A stretch of DNA of 64,000 nt. It comes from Prosopocoilus inquinatus (Eukaryota; Arthropoda; Insecta; Coleoptera; Lucanidae). The stretch covers positions 2,542,001 to 2,606,000 of the forward strand of contig CM069871.1 of assembly GCA_036172665.1 (NCBI GenBank). Reading direction: 5' to 3'. A model generated the notes under the pieces. The model was not told where the DNA came from, ran no database searches, and worked only from the letters and a program-made list of their open reading frames with translations. Positions 33,101 through 43,573 of this stretch are shown in pieces (positions within the stretch are counted from its first letter, which is position 1; every line of letters starts with the position of its first letter). The position numbers were made by a program, and so were the translations under genes.

Positions 33101-35665
33101 GATTGTCCGGAGATTTGTTGAACTTGTCTTTAATCTAAATTCAAACTATCATCTCAATTAAAAATGGCGCTGTGTTTTTCGCAATTATTTAAAAATAAAA
33201 GCGTTTCTAATGCGTGAGTAATTTGAATTTGGCGGTATAATAAACGCGGTAAATTCAAATTACTCACGCATTAAAAACGCTTTTATTTTTTAAATAATTG
33301 CGAAAAGCACAGCGCCACTTTTAATTGAGATGATAGTTTGAATTTGGCGCCGTAATAAACGCGCTAAATTCAAATTACTCACGCATTAAAAGATTTAGAT
33401 TAAGCTTTTAAAATAAAAGACGATCGAAACCGATGCGAAAGTTTGACGCACGAGAAGAATCGAAACAAAAGAAGATCGACATTTGAGACGGTCGAATTCT
33501 AAACAAAACACGATCGAAGTCGATACGAAAATTTTTGAGGATTTACGTGAAGCTTTTAAAACAAAAGACGATCGAAACCGTCGCGAAGTTTGCCGAACGA
33601 AAAAAATTAAGTTTGGTTCTGGTTTAGTTATTTTCATTTAAGTTTTGCTTGGGTTGAATCACGGTTGAATAGAACTAGGTTGGATTGAGATTGGTTGAAT
33701 TTCATTTTTAATTTTTAATAATTTTCAATTTTTATTTTTCTTGCAAATTTTTTTATTTTTATTTATGTTGAATGAAGTTAGGGAGATCGGTTGAATTGGA
33801 TTGGATTGACCTTGACGTCAGTTAATCGATTTCTAATTTCTTAAAAATTTAAACTTTTAATTTTTCTTGTAATTTTTAATCTTTTACTTGTGCTAATGAA
33901 GTTAAGTTGATGTCAGTTGAATTGGATTGTCCGGAGATTTGTTGAACTTGTCTTTAATCTAAATTCAAACTATCATCTCAATTAAAAATGGCGCTGTGTT
34001 TTTCGCAATTATTTAAAAATAAAAGCGTTTCTAATGCGTGAGTAATTTGAATTTGGCGGTATAATAAACGCGGTAAATTCAAATTACTCACGCATTAAAA
34101 ACGCTTTTATTTTTTAAATAATTGCGAAAAGCACAGCGCCACTTGAGATGATAGTTTGAATTTGGCGCCGTAATAAACGCGCTAAATTCAAATTACTCAC
34201 GCATTAAAAGATTTAGATTAAGCTTTTAAAATAAAAGACGATCGAAACCGATGCGAAAGTTTGACGCACGAGAAGAATCGAAACAAAAGAAGATCGACCT
34301 TTGAGACGGTCGAATTCTAAACAAAACACGATCGAAGTCGATACGAAAATTTTGAGGATTTAGATGAAGCTTTTAAAACAAAAGACGATCGAAACCGTCG
34401 CGAAGTTTGGCGAACGAAAAAGTTAAGTTTGGTTCTGGTTTAGTTATTTTTATTTAAGTTTTGCTTGGGTTGTATCACGGTTGAATAGAATTAGGTTGAA
34501 TTGAGATTGGTTGAATTTCATTTTTAATTTTTAATAATTTTCAATTTTTATTTTTCTTGCAAATTTTTTTATTTTTATTTATGTCGAATGAAGTTAGGGA
34601 GATCAGTTGGATTGGATTGGATTGACCTTGACGTCAGTTAATCGATTTCTAATTTCTTAAAAATTTAAACTTTTAATTTTTCTTGTAATTTTTAATCTTT
34701 TACTTGTGCTAATGAAGTTAAGTTGATGTCAGTTGAATTGGATTGTCCTGAGATTTGTTGAACTTGTCTTTAATCTAAATTCAAATTATCATCTCAATTA
34801 AAAATGGCGCTGAGTTTTTCACAATTATTTAAAAATAAAAGCGTTTCTAATGCATGAGTAATTTGAATTTGGCGCTGTAATAAACGCGGTAAATTCAAAT
34901 TACTCACGCATTAGAAACGCTTTGAGATGGTAGTTTGAATTTGCCGCCGTAATAAACGCGCTAAATTCAAATTTTTAATTAATTTAGTTTGAATTTGGCG
35001 CCGTAATAAACGCGCCAAATTCAAATTACACACGCATTAAAAACGCTTTTATTTTTTAAATAATTGCACACAGTGCCATTTTTAATTAAGATGATAATTT
35101 GAATTTGGCGCCGTAATAAGCGCGGTAAATTCAAATTACTCGCGCATTAAAAATCACGCCGTATCACTTTCTTAATTCCCACTTCGATTAATAATTAATG
35201 AATGCAATGCAAAACCATCTCAGGAACAAGCCTGTAAAATATTCAAAAACTAGAAAAGAAAAATCCGACGAGAAAATAAAGTATTCACACGATAGACGGT
35301 GATGCGCCAGCAGCAATCCGTGTTTACGTATTCCTAATAGCTTTCGAAACTTCTTTTATTTATTTATATTATGCAAGAAGCTTGCTTCAATAAAGTATGG
35401 CGCCATACGTCTCAGGAATTTATGATTCGCATTCGTAACTTGCAAATATCTTGATTCTATCGCGCGATGGAGAATGTTCCCTTGCACTTCTCCGGAATGT
35501 ATGTATCGAATAACTTTCTTTTTATCTTTCAGGTATCCCCCGACTATACACAGCGTTCCAGCGTGCTTCTTCCCGACCACGCAGGAGTTTAGTACGGCCC
35601 TGGCGAAGACCGGCATGTATCGCAACTACTCGCTGAATACGGGGCTCGATCCTTCCTCGGTTTAA
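30171..35665 (+). CDS. PIERCE1/2-like ciliary microtubule inner protein
   Basis: Two exons: 30171-30334 (ATG to a donor GGTAAAAG) and 35533-35665 (acceptor TTTTTATCTTTCAG; stop TAA 35663-35665). The joining codon is CG|G (Arg), and the product is 98 residues. Recognisable family features (PIERCE1/C9orf116, PIERCE2) are, in order: KTSDFYRTCNLPKRF near residues 11-25, NPxYRTT-like HPFYRTTSSDYG near 43-54, YPPTIHSVPACFFP near 56-69, and FSTALAKTGMYRNYSLNT near 73-90. Vertebrate members are 110-140 residues with a longer C-terminus, so this one is short. Known family members sit in the lumen of ciliary doublet microtubules; in an insect the expected sites are sperm flagella and sensory cilia. AATAAA at 35731-35736 is a likely poly(A) signal. 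The 5198-bp intron is almost wholly satellite. Confidence 0.85.
30808..35150. repeat. Higher-order satellite filling the PIERCE intron
   Basis: Two unit types. The short type, 226-229 bp, starts AACGCTTTTATTTTTTAA (about 30808, 31038, 31263, 31489) and holds up to three hairpin subunits GAATTTGGCGC-cgtaataaac-GCGCTAAATTC. The long type, about 820-845 bp, starts GATTTAGATTAAGCTTTTAA (31725, 32571, 33391, 34208) and carries CGATCGAAACCGATGCG, AAAACAAAAGACGATCGAAA, GGTTCTGGTTTAGTTATTTT and TTGGATTGACCTTGACG. The long type shares the GACGATCG / CGATCGTC core with the 5-10.8 kb array. Confidence 0.92.
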
Positions 35666-36420
35666 TTCACGCACGGCTTTTTATTATTCGAAGATTGTAC
35701 AAAAATGTTCGTGCCGTTTGAAACTAGTGCAATAAATGTCCGAAAACGCCTTCGAATTGTAAAATAGGCAACCCATTCTACTCCGAAGTAACGAAAACGC
35801 GAGGTGCTCGTTTTTTCCGCGATGTGATTGATGGGTTGCCTACTCGACTAATTTTTGGAGGCTCACAACTCGGGGCTCGATTTAATTCATGCACAGCTTT
35901 TTATAATTCAAAGAATGTACAAAAATGTTCGTGCCATTTGAAAATAGTGCAATAAATGTCCGAAAGCGCTTTCGAATTGTAAAATAGGCAACCCATTCTA
36001 CTCCTAAGTAACGTAAACGCGAAGTTACTCACGATATGATTGATGGGTTGCCTACTCGAGGAATTTTTTGTGGGCTCACAAGTCGGGGTTCGATTCTTCC
36101 TCGATTTAATTCACGCATAGCTTCTTATTATTCAAAAAAATGTACAAAAATGTTCGTGCCATTTAAAGATAGTGCAATAAATGTCCAAAATCGCTTTTAA
36201 ATTGTGAAATAGGCAACTCATTCTACAGCGAAGTAACGAAAACGCGAGGCTGCTAGCGATCTAATTGATATGGGTTGATCACTCGAGGAATTTTTGAAGG
36301 CTCACAACTCGGGGCTCGATTCTTCGATTGTAAAATAGGCAACCCATTCTACTCCGAAGCAACGAAAGCGCGAGTTGCTCGTGATGTGATTGATGGGTTG
36401 CCTACCCGAGGAATTTTTGA
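35641..36420 (+). repeat. Tandem duplications of the PIERCE 3' end
   Basis: The gene's last codons and 3' UTR (GGGGCTCGATCCTTCCTCGG, TTTAATTCACGCACGGC, ACAAAAATGTTCGTGCC, AGTGCAATAAATGTCCG, then AATAGGCAACCCATTCTAC and GATGGGTTGCCTACTCG) recur starting at 35641, 35872, 36083 and 36311. The spacing is about 211-231 bp and the last copy is truncated. AATAAA is kept in the copies near 35951 and 36176. Each unit also contains the inverted pair TAGGCAACCCAT / ATGGGTTGCCTA. Confidence 0.88.
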
Positions 36421-36830
36421 GCACTTACGATTCTTGTCAAGCTTGACTTGTATTATGACTGTTACGAGCTGTACCTGCATTTCATGAAATTGTTTGTAGA
36501 CGAGTGCGTTTTTTTTTTAAATTAATTTAATAAATAAATTAGCAAGGAAGTCGTTTTTGTTTAAAGTAGCTTAAACAGCGACATCCTGCGATCGCTTTTT
36601 TGTTTAAGTTCGGGACACCTGTTCCACGAAACTCCGAGTGTAGGAATTAAAATAAATTAAAAAAATAAATAAAATTAATAAATAAATTGATTTATAGTTA
36701 TTAAATTAAAATTGTTAAAAAATTATCAACATTGATTGCAAATTCAAAACTTTCAAGAATAAGAATTGCTTTCGTTTCCTTTGAAAGAAAAGAAAATAAA
36801 GTAAAAGTAGAAAAAAAAATTGAAAAAAAT
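36420..36830. other. Intergenic, no feature
   Basis: AT-rich sequence between the PIERCE 3'-end repeats and the next repeat block. AAACAGCGACATCCTGCGATCG at 36572 resembles AAACAGCGACACCCTACGATCG at 8120, so part of it is a dispersed repeat. No gene. Confidence 0.4.
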
Positions 36831-37670
36831 TGTTGTCCACATAATCCAACTCAACCTGACTCCATTCACCTCGGGTAAAAAATTAAGAAAAAGAAATATT
36901 AAAAAAATTGAAAGTAAATAAATGTGTAAATGAAGCTCAAAAAATCTCAAGGTCAACCCGACTCAGTTTAACTCAACCTAATTATGCTCAATTGAAGCAA
37001 AATATTTAAAACGCAAAAAATTAAAATTGAAACATTAAAAAAGAGTTAAAGCGTTCAAATAAAAAGAGTTAAAGTAGACAAAAAAATTTTAAAAAAAGTT
37101 GATGTCCACTCAATCCAACTCAACCTGACTCCATTCACTCCAAGTAAAAAATTAAGAAAAAGAAATATTAAAAAAAATTGAAAGTAAATAATTGTGAAAA
37201 TGAAGCTCAAAAAATCTCAAGGTCAAACCGACTCAGTCGAACTCAATCTAACTATACTCAATTGAAGCAAAACATTTAAAATGCAAAAGATTAAAATTAA
37301 AATTGAAAAATTAAAAATGGATTAAAGCGAAGTTTGACCATTGTCAAGGTTAACCAAATTCGACCCGACATTGGATTCTTTTCAACTCAAGCAAAAAAAT
37401 TAAAAATCGAAAAACGTATATTAAAAAAAATGCAGTAAATAATGAAATGAAAAGAATTTTCGATGTCAACCCAACCCAATTGTTCTCAACCGTTTAACTA
37501 TGGTAAAAAAATTGAAACAGATTCAAATGAACCTCAACAGATCTCAAGGTCAACTGAACTCACCCAACTTATTATATTATCTGCACTCCATTCTACACAA
37601 ATTAAAAAAAAATTCAAAGTAAATGAGAATGTCAAAATTTATACATACATAGATTAAAGACAAGTTCAGC
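36830..37670. repeat. AACTCAACCTGACTCCATTCA repeat block
   Basis: Near-duplicate segments start at about 36832 and 37098 (GTCCAC..AATCCAACTCAACCTG) with AAAATCTCAAGGTCAA.CCGACTCAG following each (36940, 37208). Looser copies run to about 37600. The words are the reverse complement of the GGTTGAGTTGG / TTGACCTTG motifs in the 45.1-46.8 kb block. Confidence 0.8.
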
Positions 37671-37679
37671 TATTCAATA

Positions 37680-38450
37680 ATTACAAGAAAAATTAAAAGT
37701 TTTAATTTTTAAGACATTAGAAATCGATAAGAATTAAGTTCGACTGACATCAAGGTCAATCCAATCCAATCCAATCCAACTGATCTCCCTAACTTCATTC
37801 AACATAAATAAAAATTAAAAATTTTGCAAGAAAAATAAAAATTAACAATTATTAAAAATTAAAAATCAATTAAAATGAAATTCAACCGATCTCAACCCAA
37901 CCTAGTTCTATTCAACCGTGATACAACCCAAGCAAAACTTAAATAAAAATAACTAAACCAAAACCAAACTTAATTTTTTTCGTTCGACAAACTTCGCGAC
38001 TGTTTCGATCGTCTTTTGTTAAATCTTGACCAAAGCCCGACGCTTATGATTCTCTCGCCCCGCAAAAAAAAATTCGTATTGGTTTCGATCGCCTTTTAGT
38101 CAAAAGTCGATTTTATTTCGTTTCAATTTTTTCTTGTTCGTCAAACTTTCGCGTCGGTTCCGACCGTCTTTTGTTTAAAACTTGAAGATCAAAGCCCGGC
38201 GCATTCAATTTTCTTAATCCTCGAAAATTTTCGTATCGATTTCGATCATGTTTTGTACGTTTTGAATTCGACCGTCTCAAAAGTCGATCTTCTTTTATTT
38301 CGATTCTTCTCGTGCGTCAAACTTTCGCATCGGTTTCGATCGTCTTTTGTTTTAAAAGCTTCGTCTAAATCCTCAAAAATTTTCATACCGATCGATTTCG
38401 GTCTTCCTCTGTTTAGAATTCGATCGTCTTTTGGTTTAAATGCCGACAAA
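37680..38450. repeat. Inverted copy of the PIERCE-intron long satellite unit
   Basis: CATCAAGGTCAATCCAATCC, GATCTCCCTAACTTCATTC, GAACTAGG in inverse, AACTTCGCGACTGTTTCGATC and GCATCGGTTTCGATCGTC are reverse complements of successive parts of the 31.7-34.8 kb long unit. The order is reversed as expected for an inverted copy about 3 kb away. Confidence 0.85.
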
Positions 38451-39330
38451 ATTTTGATTGCAGGAATATTTTTTTCTTCAGAAAATTACAGTTTTCTGTT
38501 AATTTAAAAGTCGCTTTTAATTTACAATTTTTTAACTAGATCGTCTTTTGTTTAAAATTAATTCAGATTTCTACGGCTGTAATTTCTTTCTTTTTCTTTT
38601 GTTCCTCTAATTTCCGCACTGCTTCCGATCGTCTATTGTTTAAATAATGACGTCAAAATTTCGAATTTGTTTTTCTGGTGTCCGCAAAATATTTTCTTTT
38701 GTTCTAATATTTTTTTTTTAATTCTGAAATTCCCGCCTTGCTTTCGATCGTCTTTTGTTTAAATAATGACGTCAAAATTTCGAATTTTTTGTCTGGTGTC
38801 CACAAAATATTTTCTTTTGTTCTAATATTTTTTTTTTAATTCTGAAATTCCCGCCTTGCTTTCGATCGTCTTTTGTTTAAATATAATAAAATAATAATAA
38901 TAATTTATTAGTCATCTACTGTTGTCGCTTACAGAAAAATACATAAAGCGCGAAAGAAAATGACGAAAGTCGATCAACAAACTAAGTACAAAATAGAAAA
39001 ACCGACAATATGATAATAAAACGCTAAGTAAATAGGCGTTAACAATCGATTTTGATTAAAAAAGAACTTCTGAAAATCACCAACTTTCAATTAATTTAAA
39101 TTCGATCGCTTTTTATTTAAAATTCAATCAGACTTCGACGTTTTTCTTTTGTTTCTCAAAATTCCTTCCGCACTGCTTTATTCGGTCGTCTTCTGTTTAA
39201 ATGTCAAAACGTTGAAGTTTTCTTCCCAAAAACAAAATAATAATATTACTATATTCATAAGTAAATTATTTTTCAGTCTAATTTCGATCGTCTCTTCTTT
39301 AAATTTCGAGAATTCGAAAGAGAAGACGCC
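38450..39330. repeat. CGATCGTCTTTTGTTTAAA repeats, degenerate
   Basis: Further copies of the CGATCGTCTTTTGTTT family. A ~113-bp direct duplicate stands out (TTCCCGCCTTGCTTTCGATC at 38728 and 38850, with TAATGACGTCAAAATTTCGAA at 38646 and 38763). The block is interrupted by a probable insertion at 38881-39055. Confidence 0.8.
38881..39055 (-). mobile_element. Probable retrotransposon tail insertion
   Basis: Satellite sequence breaks off at GTTTAA and resumes near 39060. The intervening ~175 bp is non-satellite and starts ATATAATAAAATAATAATAATAATTTATT, which on the minus strand is a 3' (TTA/AAT)-type tail of a truncated non-LTR element. I did not find a convincing target-site duplication. Confidence 0.4.
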
Positions 39331-39339
39331 AAGCGTTTT

Positions 39340-40041
39340 CGATAAAATTGCTCCAAATATCTATTATTGAAATAAAAATTTTCTTTTTTTCTTGATTTCT
39401 TTGTAAAAAAGTAAAAGAGGAAAGAAGTTTTCTAAATTCGAATACGATTTCAGACCTTGTTACCTAAAAAATTATTTCCGGTACTTATTCTTTGTAAACC
39501 GAAATAATTTTTAGATGGAAGACCCTATCGTAAAAATGAGTATGAATATAAGAATCGAAGAACTATATAAAAGAAACCACTTAACTGTCAAACTTGAAAT
39601 TTAGGCGCGATTCGGACGATATTCGAGATTGAATTTCGCGCGCTCGAATCTTCCAAAGTTGGCAATGCTGCACGGAAGTCACAGCCAGGGCTCTGTTAGG
39701 GAATGAAAGAGAGCGCGCTCCGGGTAATATTCTTTCTCTCTCATGTAAATGCTTTTGTACATTTTGCTTTCCATTTGAAGCACTCAAAGTGGTCTCGCTA
39801 CACAATTTCTGAACGCGACCCAGAAGTTCTCTCAGTTCTTTCAACCAACAACAGATGTCAGTACTGTTGCTGTCAATATTAACCTATTTACAAATTTATT
39901 TAATTTAAACTTAAATTTTAATTAAAAAGGAAAAAGAAGGGCGTCTGCCCTTCCGATCTCTGCAAAAAATCAGTATTATTTTCAAGTACAGCTCCTCAGT
40001 TTGCCCCGTAGTGATGATTTTTTAAAAAAAAGGGGGCCACT
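39340..40041. other. 5' flank of the FAM185A-like gene
   Basis: Includes an 87-codon minus-strand frame (39581-39844) that starts with TTG rather than ATG. Its composition is protein-like (KELRELLGRVQKLCSETT; HERERILPGARSLSF), but there are no splice signals and no family I recognise. It might be a divergent small gene or an exon. The rest is AT-rich leader for the gene at 40042. Confidence 0.35.
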
Positions 40042-41458
40042 ATGATCCTAACCTTAAAGCTGAATAGATTATTAAAGAACAGGTCAATACACAGAGTCGT
40101 ACTGCGAGGATATGGCTGTGTTTATTCCAAGGAATTCGAGGTTGGCCAATTTTGTAGTGTGCAAGTAAATTGCCCTTACACCATAAACATACGGCCGATT
40201 GATGTTTTTCAAGCACAAGAGAAAGTTGTAGTTAATTTAGAAAGTGATGGAAAAGATGCAGTACCGAATATTCGTTGTGAAAAGAACGGTGACACTGTCT
40301 TTATTGAAGGAGAATCGTGTGAGAATGAGAACCAAAATACGGCAATAAGACTTAACGTTGAGACTTCTGTTAAAGCAAGTATGTATAATATTATCATCTA
40401 ATTTTTTCTGTTTTACACTTTGCTTTAATCTCAAAACGTATTCTTTCGTTGTTGTTGCAAAATCATCTATCGTTCGTCTTGTTTGGAGACAGCAGCCAAG
40501 CCAGCTAATCCAGATTTATTTACAAAAGGGCTAAGCAACGCAAGGAGTTTGTATTTAAAATTTTGTCTTCCAGATATTAAGGTGACTGGCGATAAAGCAC
40601 CCGTGACCATCGGCAGTTTTTATGGTAAATACATAGATGTTAACTCGTCAGTCGGGGATATCATGCTTTCGAAATCTCAATGCGAATGGATTAGTGCCGC
40701 TTCGAAAGGCGGCAGCATTACATGTGACGGCATACTCCAAGCTGCTGATATTAAACTGAAAACAGAACAGACAGGGGTGGGTCTCTAAATCAAGAAGAAG
40801 AAAAAAAAAAAAGAGTACTTTGCGTGACTGCATTTAGGTAATTTTTTTTTCTACTTAATATTTCAGTCTGTTACAACAGGTAGAGTGCAAGGTTTGAAAC
40901 TACGAATTTCAACGACAAGCGGCAACATCACCACAGGTTCGACGTACTGCGATAACACCGAATTTAAAACAGATTTCGGAAGCATGCGTCTGCAGAACGT
41001 GCATAAAAACGTAACCGTTGACATAGCCCACGAAGGCCTCTTAAACATAAGTAACACTCATCTCTGTAATAATAAAGTTAGTCAAAACAGTTTAATTAAT
41101 TGCAGGCGGCTTCGATGGAACTTTGATTGCGAGAATAAACAAAGGCCTGGTGGACATTCAGCTGTCGCGCATCATGGAAAACTCCCTGATTTTCATGAAA
41201 GATCCGGGCACGCTGATACTTCGTTTGTCTGACGAGTGCCAGGAGAACACGGGCTTCAAGGTCTTGCCCTATAACTACGTGCTCGCGCCGACGGTTAAAA
41301 TGGAGGCGACGAAATCCGATGATTTGTTGCTTCTTGAACCGGCGAAAGGGAATAAAGTGGGGGCACACGTAGTCGTCGACTGTAAGAATTCGCATGTGCT
41401 TATCGGGGCTTCGAGTTGGTCGGATATGTTTCAGGCTAACACGAATTATAAAACGTGA
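40042..41458 (+). CDS. FAM185A-like DUF4097 protein
   Basis: Four exons with matching phases: 40042-40378 (donor GTATGT), 40574-40776 (acceptor TTGTCTTCCAG; donor GTGGGT), 40867-41050 (acceptor TATTTCAG; donor GTAACA) and 41106-41458 (acceptor AATTGCAG; stop TGA 41456-41458). Introns are 195, 90 and 55 bp; the protein is 358 residues, close to the 392 of human FAM185A. The N-terminus is basic and without acidic residues for 30 positions, compatible with a mitochondrial targeting peptide (inference). The body shows the repeating short beta-strand pattern of the DUF4097 right-handed fold: PVTIGSFYGKYIDVNSSVGD, GSITCDGILQAADIKLKT, STTSGNITTGSTYC, KTDFGSMRLQNV, FDGTLIARINKGLVDIQL. Molecular function of the family is unknown. 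AATAAA at 41469-41474 is a good poly(A) signal. Confidence 0.85.
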
Positions 41459-41468
41459 TGTTATGTGA

Positions 41469-41474
41469 AATAAA
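41469..41474 (+). terminator. Poly(A) signal of the FAM185A-like gene
   Basis: AATAAA lies 11 nt after the stop codon, within a short 3' UTR (GTGAAATAAAACG). It is the nearest canonical signal. Confidence 0.6.
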
Positions 41475-41479
41475 ACGAA

Positions 41480-42330
41480 GTAATTCGCCTTTTTTTTGCA
41501 TTCTTTTATGTGCTTATTGTGTTGTGAAGATTAGTTTAATTTTTCTTTGCTTTGTCCCGCAGTATTTTTAAGTGACCATGAAGACGAAAGTGCCAATTGA
41601 ATTTCCCCACGTGAAGTGTAGAGTGTGATTTGAGACGTCAGTGTTATGGGAACTTCACATTTTTGTCCACCCTGTGTGAAATTAAAAAAAAAAAAAACCA
41701 AATTAAACCTGCAAGAAAATCAGAAACAACGGAGAAATTAAAGAAATGGCTGCAAAGTAGAAAGCATGAAATGAAAGACAGGATGAAAAAATTGGTAAAA
41801 AAATAAAAGCAAACTCTAGAAAAATATAATAAAAAGAAGAAATGAACGTCGAAGTACAGTGCGCAAGCGCAAAACAAAGATCACAACTGTGATGGACACA
41901 AAACAAATGAAAAACGATGAACTACAAAAAAGCGTCAAAAAATGCGAAAAACTGATTTGATAAGAAAAGCAAAAAGAGATGCATAGTATGAATAACGAGA
42001 GTATACAGAAAAGAAATAAAAAAAAAACAAAAGAAAATTGACGACGACTAAGGCCGGCTTGGCATACGAAGAACTAATAACTATAAAATCTTAGACAAAG
42101 TGAGAAAGATAGGATCGCCATATGTCCGGATTTCCCCGGATATGTTTGGGTTTTCCAACAATTCGGGGATGTCCAGGCGGGTTTTGATAACTGATTCGCT
42201 TCTTAGCTAGGTCCCGAACTCAAGAAACTCAAAAATTGACTCCCAAGACAGAATCTGTCCAAAGATTGGATGAAAAAGTTTGGCTTGCCATTTAAAAAAA
42301 ATCATTTTCGATGAAATATGCCCATTTTTT
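41480..42330. other. Intergenic, A-rich
   Basis: A-rich, Lys/Asn-coding sequence from 41680 to 42050. Then CGCCATATGTCCGGATTTCC with CCGGATATGTTTGGGTTTTCC (42117-42160) looks like a fragment of a dispersed repeat. No gene. Confidence 0.4.
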
Positions 42331-42331
42331 A

Positions 42332-42440
42332 ATAGCGTTTTCCACTGGCTGCCATTTCCATCTCGGTTCAGCTTTATGTAATAAAACGAGATGGAGATAT
42401 ACTCAGTAGTGTACACTGGTGCAGCAAGCGGAAACGCTAT
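42332..42440. mobile_element. MITE with ATAGCGTTTTCC ends, short copy
   Basis: Bounded by ATAGCGTTTTCCACTGG and the inverse GCGGAAACGCTAT. The interior has TTCAGCTTTATGTAATAAAA and CGAGATGGAGATATACTCAGT, also found, inverted, in the longer copy at 44544-44679. 109 bp; no coding capacity. Confidence 0.75.
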
Positions 42441-42615
42441 GACGCTCTTTTTGCACCGGCCGTATAACATGACGCATCATTTCAGCTGGCCGTGTTGAAA
42501 CTTGAAACTGTATTTGTTGGTTAAGTAAAAAGTTCAGAAGGTTTTGTAATCTAAATTTTGTATGAAAGTCATTAGAATAAAGAATCCAATATTTGAAAAT
42601 TACGGAATGTCGGAA

Positions 42616-42818
42616 GCAAAAAAAAAGTAGACAAATTACAGTTTTCTGTAATTATTCTTTCTGAAAATGGTAGTGATTGAACACGACTTCATAGGTAACA
42701 TTTAAAGAATTCAAATCTTTCAAAATTTACAAGTTTAACACTTTGGTAAAATCTTTGAATTCGTCTTTAATCTACGGAAGAATAATTACAGGAAACTGTA
42801 ATTTGTCTACTTTTTTGC
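42616..42818. mobile_element. MITE-like element with ~43-bp terminal inverted repeats
   Basis: Left end GCAAAAAAAAAGTAGACAAA then TTACAGTTTTCTGTAATTATTCTT; right end is its reverse complement with few changes (AGAATAATTACAGGAAACTG, then TAATTTGTCTACTTTTTTGC). About 115 bp of unrelated AT-rich interior. Non-coding. Confidence 0.8.
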
Positions 42819-42945
42819 TTTCAACTGTAATTTAACGAAAAAAGTGAACTATTTTATGCGATTGACGTAACAGCTTACACTGACAGACCGAAAATTCCAA
42901 AATGTATTCAAAATATGCATTTTGGCGACTTTTTCAAGTAGACAT

Positions 42946-43170
42946 AAGGTGTTTTCTTTCGCTTAAAAGTTTGAATCACGTTTCGAATAGTTTGGACCGG
43001 AATTTCGTTGCAATTTTGATGCAATAAAACGACTTGACTTTTTGATTGATGGTTCATTTGTAAATAACCATAATTCAATCCAAACAAGTTTTAAAAATAG
43101 AGTTTCAAAGAAAAGAATTTGAATCAAAATACGTTTGGATCACGATTTTGTGAGCGAAAGAAAGCACCTT
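42946..43170. mobile_element. MITE-like element with AAGGTGTTTTCTTTCGCT ends
   Basis: Terminal inverted repeats AAGGTGTTTTCTTTCGCT (left) and GAGCGAAAGAAAGCACCTT (right), 225 bp overall. Internal pairing also occurs (TTTGAATCACGTTTCGAA against TTTGGATCACGA regions). Non-coding. Confidence 0.75.
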
Positions 43171-43197
43171 TTGTAGCTGATACGGTTCAAATCATTG

Positions 43198-43334
43198 GGT
43201 GCGTTCAGGGACGCTCAGCGGCTGAGTTACTTACTCAGCAACAGGCTCGGCAATCATTTGTTATTGGCTCACATTAAGGTAATAGCCAATCACAAATGGT
43301 TGCTGAGTAAGCAACTCAGCCGCTGAACGCGCCC
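43198..43334. mobile_element. Foldback MITE with GGGTGCGTTCAG ends
   Basis: Left arm GGGTGCGTTCAGGGACGCTC then AGCGGCTGAGTTACTTACTC; right arm GTTGCTGAGTAAGCAACTCA then GCCGCTGAACGCGCCC, reverse complementary except for a short insertion in the left arm. The interior TATTGGCT / AGCCAATA also pairs. ATT flanks both ends and could be a 3-bp target duplication, as in PIF/Harbinger-type elements. It ends 240 bp before the 4EHP start codon. Confidence 0.82.
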
Positions 43335-43573
43335 ATTGCACGAATAGTTTTCAACGTGAAGATATGCCCGTTGACTTATCCAAACAGTTTGGGAGTTTTA
43401 AGATTTTCAGCGTTGGCAACGCGCAATTGCAAACAATCAAGGTCAAAGGAAAAAAATCGTGCGCAGCTTGCATTCATTCGAATATAAACAAGCAATACTT
43501 TGAAAAAGTTTGTGCGACAGTCTGTGATAAACCTATTATATTAACCAGTTTTACTATACTTAACGAAGCCAAG

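Noticed and set aside
39941..39959. GCGTCTGCCCTTCCGATCT resembles an Illumina adapter end
   Set aside because: Three mismatches in 19 bases, and the surrounding GAAGGGC...GCCCTTC is a natural small palindrome; chance or a normal hairpin is more likely than contamination.
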